A stretch of 64,000 bases of DNA, taken from Nitrospirales bacterium (lineage in GTDB: Bacteria; Nitrospirota; Nitrospiria; Nitrospirales; UBA8639). Positions 51,600 to 59,142 of the stretch are shown piece after piece. Each line of letters opens with the position of its first letter. Positions within the stretch are counted from its first letter, which is position 1. The notes beneath the pieces were generated by a model, which was given only the letters and a program-made list of their open reading frames with translations, was not told the origin of the DNA and searched no databases. The translations under genes and the position numbers were made by a program. The stretch covers positions 62,001 to 126,000 of the forward strand of contig JAHRAQ010000025.1 in NCBI GenBank assembly GCA_020027205.1, in the 5' to 3' direction.

Positions 51600-52106
51600 C
51601 TATTGTCGCCGCACCGGGACTTCCGTGGCGCGGGACGCCTCGATGCGGTAGGCGCGCATGACGGGATGGTCGCGGTCTTCGAGCGACACAATCACGTGCA
51701 GCGGCTGGGGCAGGTTGAGCGCGGCGCGGCAGTGTTCGAATTCCATGGCGAGGGTGATGTCCGTGGCGGACGGGCGGGCGGGACTCATGGTGTGGGAATG
51801 GTAAAAGGCCTGAAGTTCGATGCCGCGTTGCCGAATGTCTTTTTGGGCCTGGGACAATTCCCGCGCGTCCATCTGAAAGGCGATGTCGGCCCGCTCTTCC
51901 GGGGCCAGTTGTTTGAGGTCGGACAGTTTTGGCTGGTCGAACCGGGCCAGTTCGGCCTCGTTTAACTTCGCCAGGATGTTCGTAATCCGGTACTGCCGGG
52001 TCACGCGGTTGTCCGTGCCGGCCAACATGCCGCAACATTCGCGGGGGGCATGGCCGCGGGCGTGGTCGATCATGTCTTCCCAGATGTCTGACGGGATGAT
52101 GAACAT
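51600..52106 (-). CDS. JAMM/MPN+ metallopeptidase, M67 family (Mec+-like)
   Basis: 168 residues. Glu23 (PRECCG), then HSH (103-105), Ser113 and Asp116 form the JAMM zinc motif ExnHxHx7Sx2D. In relatives, Mec+ releases cysteine from the CysO carrier, and QbsD or HcyD trims carrier C-termini to expose the diglycine. It is the last gene of the sulfur-carrier operon, 5 nt after moeB-like gene 1. Two carriers in this operon end beyond GG, so it is the obvious trimming enzyme (inference). Confidence 0.92.
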   Translation of the reverse strand: MFIIPSDIWEDMIDHARGHAPRECCGMLAGTDNRVTRQYRITNILAKLNEAELARFDQPKLSDLKQLAPEERADIAFQMDARELSQAQKDIRQRGIELQAFYHSHTMSPARPSATDITLAMEFEHCRAALNLPQPLHVIVSLEDRDHPVMRAYRIEASRATEVPVRRQ

Positions 52107-52111
52107 GCGGG

Positions 52112-52912
52112 TCAGAGACGGCAGGAGACGTGATGTTCTTCCAGCGCGGTGATCGTCGGGGCGGTCCCGCAGAGAGGACAGCGGGGGTCTTTGGGGCGGC
52201 GGACTTTGCGGAATGTCATGTCCAGGGCGTCGTAAATCAGGAGATGGTTTGCGAGCGTCTCTCCCGTCTTTAAAATTTCCTTGATGGCTTCGTTGGCCTG
52301 AAGAACGCCGATTGTGCCCGCCAGGACGCCCAGCACCCCCGCTTCCTGACAGTTGGGGACCAACCCGGCGGGAGGCGGTTCGGGATACAGACACCGATAA
52401 CAGGGATGGCCTTCGTGGGGCTTGATTGTCGCGAGTTGTCCCTCGAAACGAAAAATGCTCCCGGAGATCAGGGTCTTTCGGGCGAAGAAACAGGCGTCGT
52501 TCACCAGAAACCGGGTGCCGAAATTATCGGACCCGTCCAGCACAAGATCATAGTCCGGCAACAGTGTCATGATGTTCCCGGCGTCGAGCGGTTCCTGATA
52601 CGTCGTCACCCGGACGTCGGGATTCAGGGCCTCCAGGAGTTGGCGCCCGGATTCCACCTTGGGCATTCCCACGTGGGGCGTTGTGTGGAGCACCTGCCGT
52701 TGCAGATTGGAAAGATCAACCGCGTCGCCGTCGATCAATCCGATCGTGCCGACGCCCGCCGCGCCGAGATACATCGCGATTGGCGAGCCAAGACCGCCGG
52801 CGCCGACCACGAGCGCCCTGGCCCGCTTCAGCGCGTACTGGCCCCTGCCCCCGACTTCCTTCAGGATGATTTGCCGGCTGTATCGTTCCAACTCTGATTC
52901 GGTAAACTCCAT
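52112..52912 (-). CDS. E1-like adenylyltransferase, MoeB/ThiF family (copy 1)
   Basis: 266 residues. RYSRQIILKEVGGRGQ, the ATP loop VVGAGGLGSPIAMYLGAAGVG, DLSNLQRQVLH and a zinc-site pair (CYRC and CPLC) are present. YEPPPAGLVPNC-type segment matches activating enzymes of ThiS/MoaD. It adenylates the C-terminal Gly of a sulfur carrier. It has no C-terminal rhodanese domain. It sits between the NIL-domain gene and the JAMM peptidase. Confidence 0.92.
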   Translation of the reverse strand: MEFTESELERYSRQIILKEVGGRGQYALKRARALVVGAGGLGSPIAMYLGAAGVGTIGLIDGDAVDLSNLQRQVLHTTPHVGMPKVESGRQLLEALNPDVRVTTYQEPLDAGNIMTLLPDYDLVLDGSDNFGTRFLVNDACFFARKTLISGSIFRFEGQLATIKPHEGHPCYRCLYPEPPPAGLVPNCQEAGVLGVLAGTIGVLQANEAIKEILKTGETLANHLLIYDALDMTFRKVRRPKDPRCPLCGTAPTITALEEHHVSCRL

Positions 52913-52918
52913 CGGCCG

Positions 52919-53158
52919 CTACTCCACCACGTTTAATTCAATGGGATCGACGGAGATGCCCTGTTGGCGCAATCCGTCGATGGCCCGTTCGATTTCTTCG
53001 ACGTCGCCCGACAGTTCAATGTCCATCCAGCCGGTCGTTTCGCGCACGTCGGCGCGGCGGATGCTGGTCACCACCCGGTAGTCATGCCCGATGTGATACA
53101 CGACAGGCTCGGGGATTTTTTCTTCGGGAAATCGAATATGAAACCGCAGTTTAGTCAT
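52919..53158 (-). CDS. NIL-domain protein
   Basis: 79 residues: TKLRFHIRFPEEKIPEPVVYHIG and WMDIELSGDVEEIERAIDGLRQQGI match the NIL domain, which in MetN regulates methionine uptake by binding methionine. Here it stands alone in a sulfur amino-acid operon, so it is either a sensor or an oligomerising partner. It overlaps the upstream carrier gene by 8 nt. Confidence 0.88.
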   Translation of the reverse strand: MTKLRFHIRFPEEKIPEPVVYHIGHDYRVVTSIRRADVRETTGWMDIELSGDVEEIERAIDGLRQQGISVDPIELNVVE

Positions 53159-53432
53159 GGGCGCCCCCGGCGATGGCGGGCACGATGGACACCTCGTCGC
53201 CGTCCTTGACGGGCGTGTCTTTGCCCGTCAGAAAACGAATGTCTTCTTCGTTCAGATAGACATTGATGAACCGGCGGATTTCCCCTTGTTCATCGCAGAG
53301 GCGGTCTTTCAGCCCGGGATGGTCGGCGTTCATCTGTTCGATCAACTCGCCGATGCTGGCGCCTTTCCCTTCGATTTCGCTTTTGCCCCCGGTCATGGAA
53401 CGCAGGGGAGTGGGAATGCGTATCGTGATCAT
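53151..53432 (-). CDS. MoaD/ThiS-family sulfur carrier with C-terminal tail after diglycine
   Basis: 93 residues with a beta-grasp fold: ITIRIPTPLRSMTGGKSEIEG, INVYLNEEDIRFL and DGDEVSIVPAIAGGAHD. The carrier diglycine is followed by AHD, three extra residues that must be removed before adenylation. The gene overlaps thrC by 4 nt and the NIL gene by 8 nt. By analogy with HcyS and CysO it would carry thiocarboxylate sulfur to homocysteine or cysteine. Confidence 0.9.
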   Translation of the reverse strand: MITIRIPTPLRSMTGGKSEIEGKGASIGELIEQMNADHPGLKDRLCDEQGEIRRFINVYLNEEDIRFLTGKDTPVKDGDEVSIVPAIAGGAHD

Positions 53433-54667
53433 GCCGCCCCCTGTCGTCCGAAGGTGTGTTCAAACTTGGCGAGGCTCGGCGGAATGCGGAAGGGGCGCCC
53501 AACCGAATCCACCACTGCTTCCTGGGTTTTTAATCCGTTGCCGGTGATGTACGCGACGGTCACGTCGTGTTTTTTAATCAGGCCCCGCTTCACGAGTTTT
53601 TGGAGGACGCCCACGGTGACGCCGCCCGCGGTTTCCGCAAAAATGCCTTCCGTCCGGGCCAGCAGCGTGATGCCTTCTTTGATTTCATCGTCGGTGACCG
53701 ATTCCATGCTTCCCCCGCTCTCCGTGGCGGTTTTGAGGGCGTAATAGCCGTCGGCGGGGTTCCCGATGGCCAGCGATTTCGCAATGGTGCTCGGCTTGAC
53801 CGGCTTGAAAAAATCCCGTCCGTTTTTGAAGGCCGTGGCGATGGGGGAACAGCCTTCGGCCTGCGCCCCGTTGACCTTCGTCCGCACCGACCGGAGAAGG
53901 CCGACGAGGCACAGTTCGTGCAGTCCCTTCCAGATTTTCGTCAACAACGACCCCGAGGCCATGGGCACAACCACCTGGTCGGGCGCGCGCCACCCCAGTT
54001 GCTCCGCCACTTCAAAGGCCAGGGTCTTCGAGCCTTCGGCGTAATAGGGGCGGATGTTCACGTTGACAAAGGCCCACCGCCGTTCGCCGGCAATCTCGCT
54101 GCACAGGCGATTCACGTCGTCATAGGTGCCTTCGACTTCGACCACCTTGGGGCGGAAGATCAGGTTGCCCAGGACTTTCGCGGCTTCGAGGTCGCTGGGA
54201 ATGAACACGTAACATTGCATCCCGGCCTGCGCCGCATGGGCCGCGACGGAATTGGCCAGATTGCCGGTGGACGCGCAGGCGGCGGTTTCATAGCCCAGTT
54301 CTCTGGCGCGGGTCAGGGCCACGGCCACCACGCGATCTTTAAACGACAGCGTCGGATGATTGACGCAGTCGTTTTTGACGTACAACTCGTCAAGTCCCAG
54401 AAAGGCTCCCAGGTTTTTGGCATGTACCAGGGGTGTCATGCCGGCGTGGAGACCCACGGCCGGATGCCCTTCGATCGGCAACAGGTCTTTGTATCGCCAC
54501 AACGACATGGGGCCGTCCTGAATTGATGCCTTCGACATTCTGCCCTTGATGTCCTCGTACCGGTATTTGACCTCCAGCGGCCCAAAGCACAATTCGCAGA
54601 CGTGGAGGGCCTCCGTCGGATATTCCTTCCCGCATTCCCGGCATATGAGGGCCGTCATCTTCGCCAT
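53429..54667 (-). CDS. thrC: Threonine synthase
   Basis: 412 residues. An N-terminal zinc-ribbon-like ICRECGKEY...CELC precedes the PLP fold. The PLP Lys is in NHPTLSFKDRVVAVAL, and CASTGNLANSVAAHAAQAG is the phosphate loop. It converts O-phosphohomoserine to threonine. Its place between two sulfur-carrier and E1 gene sets raises the option of an alternative product from O-phosphohomoserine, such as homocysteine, though PLP sequence features alone favour threonine synthase. Confidence 0.9.
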   Translation of the reverse strand: MAKMTALICRECGKEYPTEALHVCELCFGPLEVKYRYEDIKGRMSKASIQDGPMSLWRYKDLLPIEGHPAVGLHAGMTPLVHAKNLGAFLGLDELYVKNDCVNHPTLSFKDRVVAVALTRARELGYETAACASTGNLANSVAAHAAQAGMQCYVFIPSDLEAAKVLGNLIFRPKVVEVEGTYDDVNRLCSEIAGERRWAFVNVNIRPYYAEGSKTLAFEVAEQLGWRAPDQVVVPMASGSLLTKIWKGLHELCLVGLLRSVRTKVNGAQAEGCSPIATAFKNGRDFFKPVKPSTIAKSLAIGNPADGYYALKTATESGGSMESVTDDEIKEGITLLARTEGIFAETAGGVTVGVLQKLVKRGLIKKHDVTVAYITGNGLKTQEAVVDSVGRPFRIPPSLAKFEHTFGRQGAA

Positions 54668-54684
54668 GGGTTCTCTCCCGGCGC

Positions 54685-55512
54685 CTAGGATACGCCGACC
54701 GCCCCGGGTTGGCGGAGTTGGCAGGTGTCCTGTTCGTGATCAACCAACTCGGTGATCGTCGGGCGGGCGCCGCACAGGGGGCATTTCGGGTTGCGCCGTA
54801 TCCGTCTCTCACGAAAGGCGGTGTGGCGCGCGTCAAAGTCGAGGATGCGGTCGGTGAGCGGATTGCCGATGCCGAGAATCAGTTTGAGCGCTTCGGTCGC
54901 CTGAATGGTGCCGATGACGCCGGCGACGACGCCGATGATGCCCGCCTCCTGACAACTGGGCACGAGTCCGGCCGGCGGCGGCTGGGTGAACACGCACCGG
55001 TAGCACGCCGAGCGACCGGGCAGAATGGAAAACACGCGGCCCTCGAACCGGAGAATGCCGCCGTGGACGAGCGGCGTGTTCGCAAGATAACAGGCGTCGT
55101 TGATGAGAAATTTGGCGGGGAACGTGTCCACCCCGTCAATGACCACGTCGTAGGGGGCGATATACTCAAGCGCGTTGCCAGCGTGCAGCCGGTCCTGATG
55201 TGTTTCGACCGTCACGTCGGGATTCAGCAGGCCGATTTTTTCTTTCGCGGACGTGACCTTGGCCCGTCCGAGATCGGGCGTGTGGTGGAGCACCTGCCGC
55301 TGGAGATTGGACCGGTCCACCGTGTCGTGATCGATGAACCCGAGCGTCCCGACGCCGGCCGCGGCCAGATACAACCCCGCCGGCGACCCCAGCCCGCCGG
55401 CGCCGATGATTAGCACTTTGGCGCGGGCAATTTTCTGCTGCCCCTTGCCGCCCACTTCGGGAAGCAGGATGTGCCGGCTGTATCGGGTGATTTGTTCTTC
55501 GGAGAAATCCAT
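54685..55512 (-). CDS. E1-like adenylyltransferase, MoeB/ThiF family (copy 2)
   Basis: 275 residues from the ATG at 55512. ITRYSRHILLPEVGGKGQ, LIIGAGGLGSPAGLYLAAAGVG, DRSNLQRQVLH and zinc pairs CYRC and CPLC are present. It is a paralogue of the gene at 52112-52912, similar across its length. Having two E1 enzymes for two carriers suggests one pair serves cysteine and the other homocysteine or cofactors (inference). A longer start at 55587 would overlap cysM. Confidence 0.92.
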   Translation of the reverse strand: MDFSEEQITRYSRHILLPEVGGKGQQKIARAKVLIIGAGGLGSPAGLYLAAAGVGTLGFIDHDTVDRSNLQRQVLHHTPDLGRAKVTSAKEKIGLLNPDVTVETHQDRLHAGNALEYIAPYDVVIDGVDTFPAKFLINDACYLANTPLVHGGILRFEGRVFSILPGRSACYRCVFTQPPPAGLVPSCQEAGIIGVVAGVIGTIQATEALKLILGIGNPLTDRILDFDARHTAFRERRIRRNPKCPLCGARPTITELVDHEQDTCQLRQPGAVGVS

Positions 55513-55535
55513 GGCGTCCCCGGTGAATGCGCGTG

Positions 55536-56465
55536 TCAGATGTTGAAATATTTTTCGATGCTCAAGTAACGCTCGCCCGTATCGCACAACACCGTCACCA
55601 CGTTCTGATCCGGCGCCAGGCGTTCCGCCACCTGCTGCGCGGCAAAGACGTTGGCGCCGGCGGAAATGCCCACGAGCAGCCCCTCTTTCTTCGCCAGACT
55701 TTTCGTGGTCTGATACGCCTGATCATCGGTGACGCGAATAATATCATCAATGACGCCGCGATTCAGCACCTTGGGCACAAAGCCCGCCCCGATGCCCTGA
55801 ATTTTATGCGGACCCGGTTCCCCGCCGGACAGGACGGGAGACCCCGCCGGTTCGACGGCGACGATTTTGGTGGCCGGCGCGCGCTCCTTCAACACCTCTC
55901 CGCAGCCCGTAATGGTGCCGCCGGTCCCGACGGCCGCGACAAACGCGGCGAGGTTCCCGTCCAGCGCGTTCCAGATTTCCTCCGCGGTGGTTTTTCTGTG
56001 CGTCGCGGGATTCGCCGGATTGGAAAACTGGTCGGGCATAAAATATTCGGGGTGTTGCCCGATCATGCTTTGCGCCTCTTTGATGGCGCCCTTCATGCCC
56101 TCCCAGGCCGGAGTGAGAATCAGTTGCGCGCCATAGGATGACAGCAGGCTGGCCCGTTCGAGGCTCATGCTTTCCGGCATTACGAGAATCAGTTTGTACC
56201 CGCGCACGGCGGCCACCAGGGCGAGGCCGATTCCCGTGTTCCCGCTGGTCGGCTCCACGATGGTGCCCCCCGGCTTGAGCAGGCCGGCCCGTTCCGCCTC
56301 GTCGATCATGTTGAGGCAGATCCGGTCTTTGACGCTCCCGCCGGGATTGGCGCATTCCACTTTTCCAAGAATCGAGGCGCCGCCTTTGGGGGAAAGTTGC
56401 CGGAGGCGAACCAGCGGGGTCCGGCCGATCCCTTCCGTGATGTTTGACAAACATCCGGCGGTCAT
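55536..56465 (-). CDS. cysM: Cysteine synthase (O-acetyl/O-phosphoserine sulfhydrylase, CysM-like)
   Basis: 309 residues. The PLP Lys is in ECANPGGSVKDRICLNMI, EPTSGNTGIGLA is the Asn loop, and GTGGTITG the phosphate loop. It forms cysteine from an activated serine and a sulfur donor. It overlaps the upstream ThiS-like carrier by 4 nt, exactly the pairing seen for M. tuberculosis CysM-CysO. Thiocarboxylate use is therefore likely. Confidence 0.95.
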   Translation of the reverse strand: MTAGCLSNITEGIGRTPLVRLRQLSPKGGASILGKVECANPGGSVKDRICLNMIDEAERAGLLKPGGTIVEPTSGNTGIGLALVAAVRGYKLILVMPESMSLERASLLSSYGAQLILTPAWEGMKGAIKEAQSMIGQHPEYFMPDQFSNPANPATHRKTTAEEIWNALDGNLAAFVAAVGTGGTITGCGEVLKERAPATKIVAVEPAGSPVLSGGEPGPHKIQGIGAGFVPKVLNRGVIDDIIRVTDDQAYQTTKSLAKKEGLLVGISAGANVFAAQQVAERLAPDQNVVTVLCDTGERYLSIEKYFNI

Positions 56466-56662
56466 GTTCCGCCACCCATGTAAAACAGGAACTCCACCTG
56501 ATCGCCGTCCTTGACGGCCGTGGTGTCGAGTTGCGCGCGTTCAACGATGCTGGCGTTGAGTTCAACGGCCACCATCCGCGGGTCAATGGCTTTGTGTTTC
56601 AGGACGTCCATCACGGTGCCGGCCTGCATCTCTTCGGGTTTCCCATTAATGGTGATTTGCAT
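56462..56662 (-). CDS. ThiS-family sulfur carrier ending GGGT
   Basis: 66 residues from the ATG at 56662, with GGAG upstream. MQITINGKPEEMQAG, VAVELNASIVERAQLDTTAVK and DGDQVEFLFYMGGGT match ThiS-like carriers. The C-terminus is GGG followed by one Thr, so a residue probably has to be trimmed before thiocarboxylation. First gene of the operon running to 51600. No thiG or thiH is near, so thiamine synthesis is less likely than cysteine synthesis. Confidence 0.88.
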   Translation of the reverse strand: MQITINGKPEEMQAGTVMDVLKHKAIDPRMVAVELNASIVERAQLDTTAVKDGDQVEFLFYMGGGT

Positions 56663-56753
56663 GGTGCGCTCCGAGGCCACGGCGGGCCGTGCGAGAGCAC
56701 GAAGTTAACAAACCACCGCCAATCCCGTCAAGAAAACGCGCGGCGACAACCGC

Positions 56754-57467
56754 TTAGTCAAGCAGTTCGGGGACGAGATCTTTCGCGGCGCCGTGGATGG
56801 CCGCGTCAACGAGGTCCGACTGCGGGGTCGGGTCCCGGTTCAGTTCGGCCACGAAGGCGCCCCGCGCTTTGGCCACGGCCCCGAACGACGCCGCCGGGTA
56901 GACGACGCCGGACGTGCCGATAATCAGCAGCACCTCGCAGTCGCGCAGGGCGTCATGGCTCTGCCGCAGTTCCCCGGGGTCCAGCGATTCCCCGAACCAG
57001 ACGATGTGCGGGCGGAGCAGGCCCCGGCAGACGGCGCAACACGGCGGGACGGCGATCGGCACGTCGCGGTTCGCGGCCACCCGTCCGCATTGCGTGCAAC
57101 GAACCTTCCAGATGTTTCCGTGAATTTCCGACACGGATTGCGAGCCGGCCAGCGAATGAAATCCGTCAACGTTCTGGGTGATAATTCGAAACGTGTTCAC
57201 CCGGCGTTCCAGTTCCACGAGGGCATGGTGGGCCGGGTTCGGCTGCTTGGCGGCGATTAGTTCGCGGCGCCAGTTGTACCAAGTCCACACGAGGCGGGGG
57301 TCGCGGGCAAAGGCTTCGGGCGAGGCCAGTTCCTCGGGGCGGTACTTGTTCCAGAGGCCGTCGTTGCCGCGAAACGTCGGGATTCCGCTGTCCGCGGAAA
57401 TGCCCGCGCCCGTCACGACCGTGACGGCGGCGGCCCCGGCCAGCCGTGTTTTCAGATCTCGCAGCAT
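56754..57467 (-). CDS. cobB: NAD-dependent protein deacylase, Sir2 family
   Basis: 237 residues. GAGISADSGIPTFRG binds NAD, ITQNVDGFH and EIHGNIWKVRCTQC contain the catalytic His and the first zinc Cys pair, and the second pair is CAVC. VWFGESL follows. It removes acyl groups from Lys residues, and acetyl-CoA synthetase is a known target in other bacteria. A GTG at 57482 is the alternative start. Confidence 0.94.
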   Translation of the reverse strand: MLRDLKTRLAGAAAVTVVTGAGISADSGIPTFRGNDGLWNKYRPEELASPEAFARDPRLVWTWYNWRRELIAAKQPNPAHHALVELERRVNTFRIITQNVDGFHSLAGSQSVSEIHGNIWKVRCTQCGRVAANRDVPIAVPPCCAVCRGLLRPHIVWFGESLDPGELRQSHDALRDCEVLLIIGTSGVVYPAASFGAVAKARGAFVAELNRDPTPQSDLVDAAIHGAAKDLVPELLD

Positions 57468-57590
57468 GGCCGGAGCGTTCACGAGTCGACCTTGCGCCTT
57501 CCGGCGTCGGGCGGGACGACGCCCGGCGGGACGTCCGCAAAACGCCGCGCGGAAGGCGGCGGGGCGGCGTCCCGAAGCGGCCTTCGGAAT

Positions 57591-58358
57591 TTAAATCTGG
57601 CGGAGGTATTGCTCAAGCAATGCGTGGTAGAGGCGGATCCGTTTGACGTATTGGACGGGTTCCCATCCCCGCGCGTATCCGTGCCGCAGGGTTCTGTAAT
57701 ATTTTTTCTGGGAGACGAGCGGGAGGGCGGTTTTGATATCTTCCCAGGAATGGGGATTTTTTCCCATCCGGCGGGCCAGATGTTGCGCGTCTTTCACGTG
57801 CCCCATGCCCACGTTGTACGCCGCAAGGGCAATCCAGATGCGTTCGGGATGCCCGCTGCGGGATGAGATCTGCCGTTCCAGACCGGCAAGATACCGTGCT
57901 CCGCCTTCAATGCTTTTCCCCGGGTCCGTCCGGTTCTGGATGCCCAGCGAGGAGGCGGTGTTGCGCGTCAGCATCATGATGCCGCGAACGCCGGTCTGGC
58001 TGACGGCATGACGATCCCAGCGGGATTCCTGATAGGCTTGCGCCGCCAGCAGCGTCCAGGGCACCCCGTGAATCCGCGCGGCTTCCTGGAATTGCCGGCG
58101 ATACTGCGGCAGCCGTGTTTCGGCATGATACTTGAATCGTTGGACGTCCCACCACGTCAGGTCGGTACTGGCCCAATCAAACGCCTCGCCGGCGGTTCCG
58201 ACAGCCGGGTCGGTGAGCGGCACGTTCCGCCACGCCAGCGTGGTCAGGAGAAGAAGTGACAGACATGCCGTCAGACCCATCGCCGGGACGGACGCAATGC
58301 CACGGCGGGAGCAACTCTCCCGTGTCAGGCGTGCCGGCGAAATGGGGGGTGCGTTCAT
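57591..58358 (-). CDS. MltF-like lytic transglycosylase (catalytic domain only)
   Basis: 255 residues. An N-terminal signal anchor (LTACLSLLLLTTLAW) is followed by an SLT domain. The catalytic Glu is in LAAQAYQESRWDRHA, with GVRGIMMLTRNTASSLG, GGARYLAGLE and AAYNVGMGHV as in MltF. The N-terminal solute-binding domain of E. coli MltF is missing, so length is about half. It cleaves peptidoglycan glycan strands. A tight AAAGGA overlaps the start region. Confidence 0.9.
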   Translation of the reverse strand: MNAPPISPARLTRESCSRRGIASVPAMGLTACLSLLLLTTLAWRNVPLTDPAVGTAGEAFDWASTDLTWWDVQRFKYHAETRLPQYRRQFQEAARIHGVPWTLLAAQAYQESRWDRHAVSQTGVRGIMMLTRNTASSLGIQNRTDPGKSIEGGARYLAGLERQISSRSGHPERIWIALAAYNVGMGHVKDAQHLARRMGKNPHSWEDIKTALPLVSQKKYYRTLRHGYARGWEPVQYVKRIRLYHALLEQYLRQI

Positions 58359-58643
58359 CATTCCTTTCTCCATGGAGAAGATGAATGACGCGGGCGGGAC
58401 AGTTTGGCGACAACCGTGTGAGATGCTCGCACATCCCGCGGCGGCATTGCAAGCATTTTTTTCGCCGTCCGCCGGCCCGCCGCTCCGCCACGCCGGAAGA
58501 CGGGTTGGCCTCGCGCGGTGCTTGTGTTACAACCCGTGAAGACGTCGGCGGCGGAACGTTTTGCGGGGCGCGTTCCGTACGGCGTTCACGCACGGGCCTC
58601 GATAACATCATCACATCGCAACGCGAGAAAAGGATTACACGGG

Positions 58644-59063
58644 ATGACGGAACGAACGCTGGCCATTATCAAACCCGACGCCGTGCAGAAACGGGCGATT
58701 GGCGCGATTATCCGACACTACGAAGATGCGGGCCTCACGCCGGTCGCGATCAGGATGCTCCGCATGTCGCAGGCGACGGCCGAAGAGTTTTACGCGATCC
58801 ATCAGGCCCGCCCGTTTTTCAAAGCGCTGACCGCGTATATGTCGTCGGGCCACTCGGTCGTGCTCGTGCTCGAAGGCGAGAATGCCGTCGCCGTCAACAG
58901 GACGTTGATGGGAGCGACGGATCCCCGCAAGGCGGAGCCGGGCACGATTCGCGCGGTGCACGGGGCGTCGCTTGAAGCGAATGCGGTGCACGGATCGGAT
59001 TCGCGTGAAACGGCCGGCGTGGAGATTGCCTATTTTTTCCCGGACCTGGCGCCGTATGTGTGA
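58644..59063 (+). CDS. ndk: Nucleoside diphosphate kinase
   Basis: 139 residues, standard length. [16 protein letters not shown] is the N-terminal signature, and NAVHGSDS carries the phosphorylated His. It balances NTP pools. The canonical GTIRGDFA segment reads GTIRAVHGA, adding a His near the active site; the catalytic His remains. The ATG follows AAAAGGA at 10-nt spacing. Confidence 0.96.
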   Translation: MTERTLAIIKPDAVQKRAIGAIIRHYEDAGLTPVAIRMLRMSQATAEEFYAIHQARPFFKALTAYMSSGHSVVLVLEGENAVAVNRTLMGATDPRKAEPGTIRAVHGASLEANAVHGSDSRETAGVEIAYFFPDLAPYV

Positions 59064-59142
59064 CCATCCCGGAGCCGAACCGTCCGCCGCCCGGACGTGC
59101 CGTGACGGGGATGCCGCCGCCGGGCGGTCGCGTGGCGCCCCC

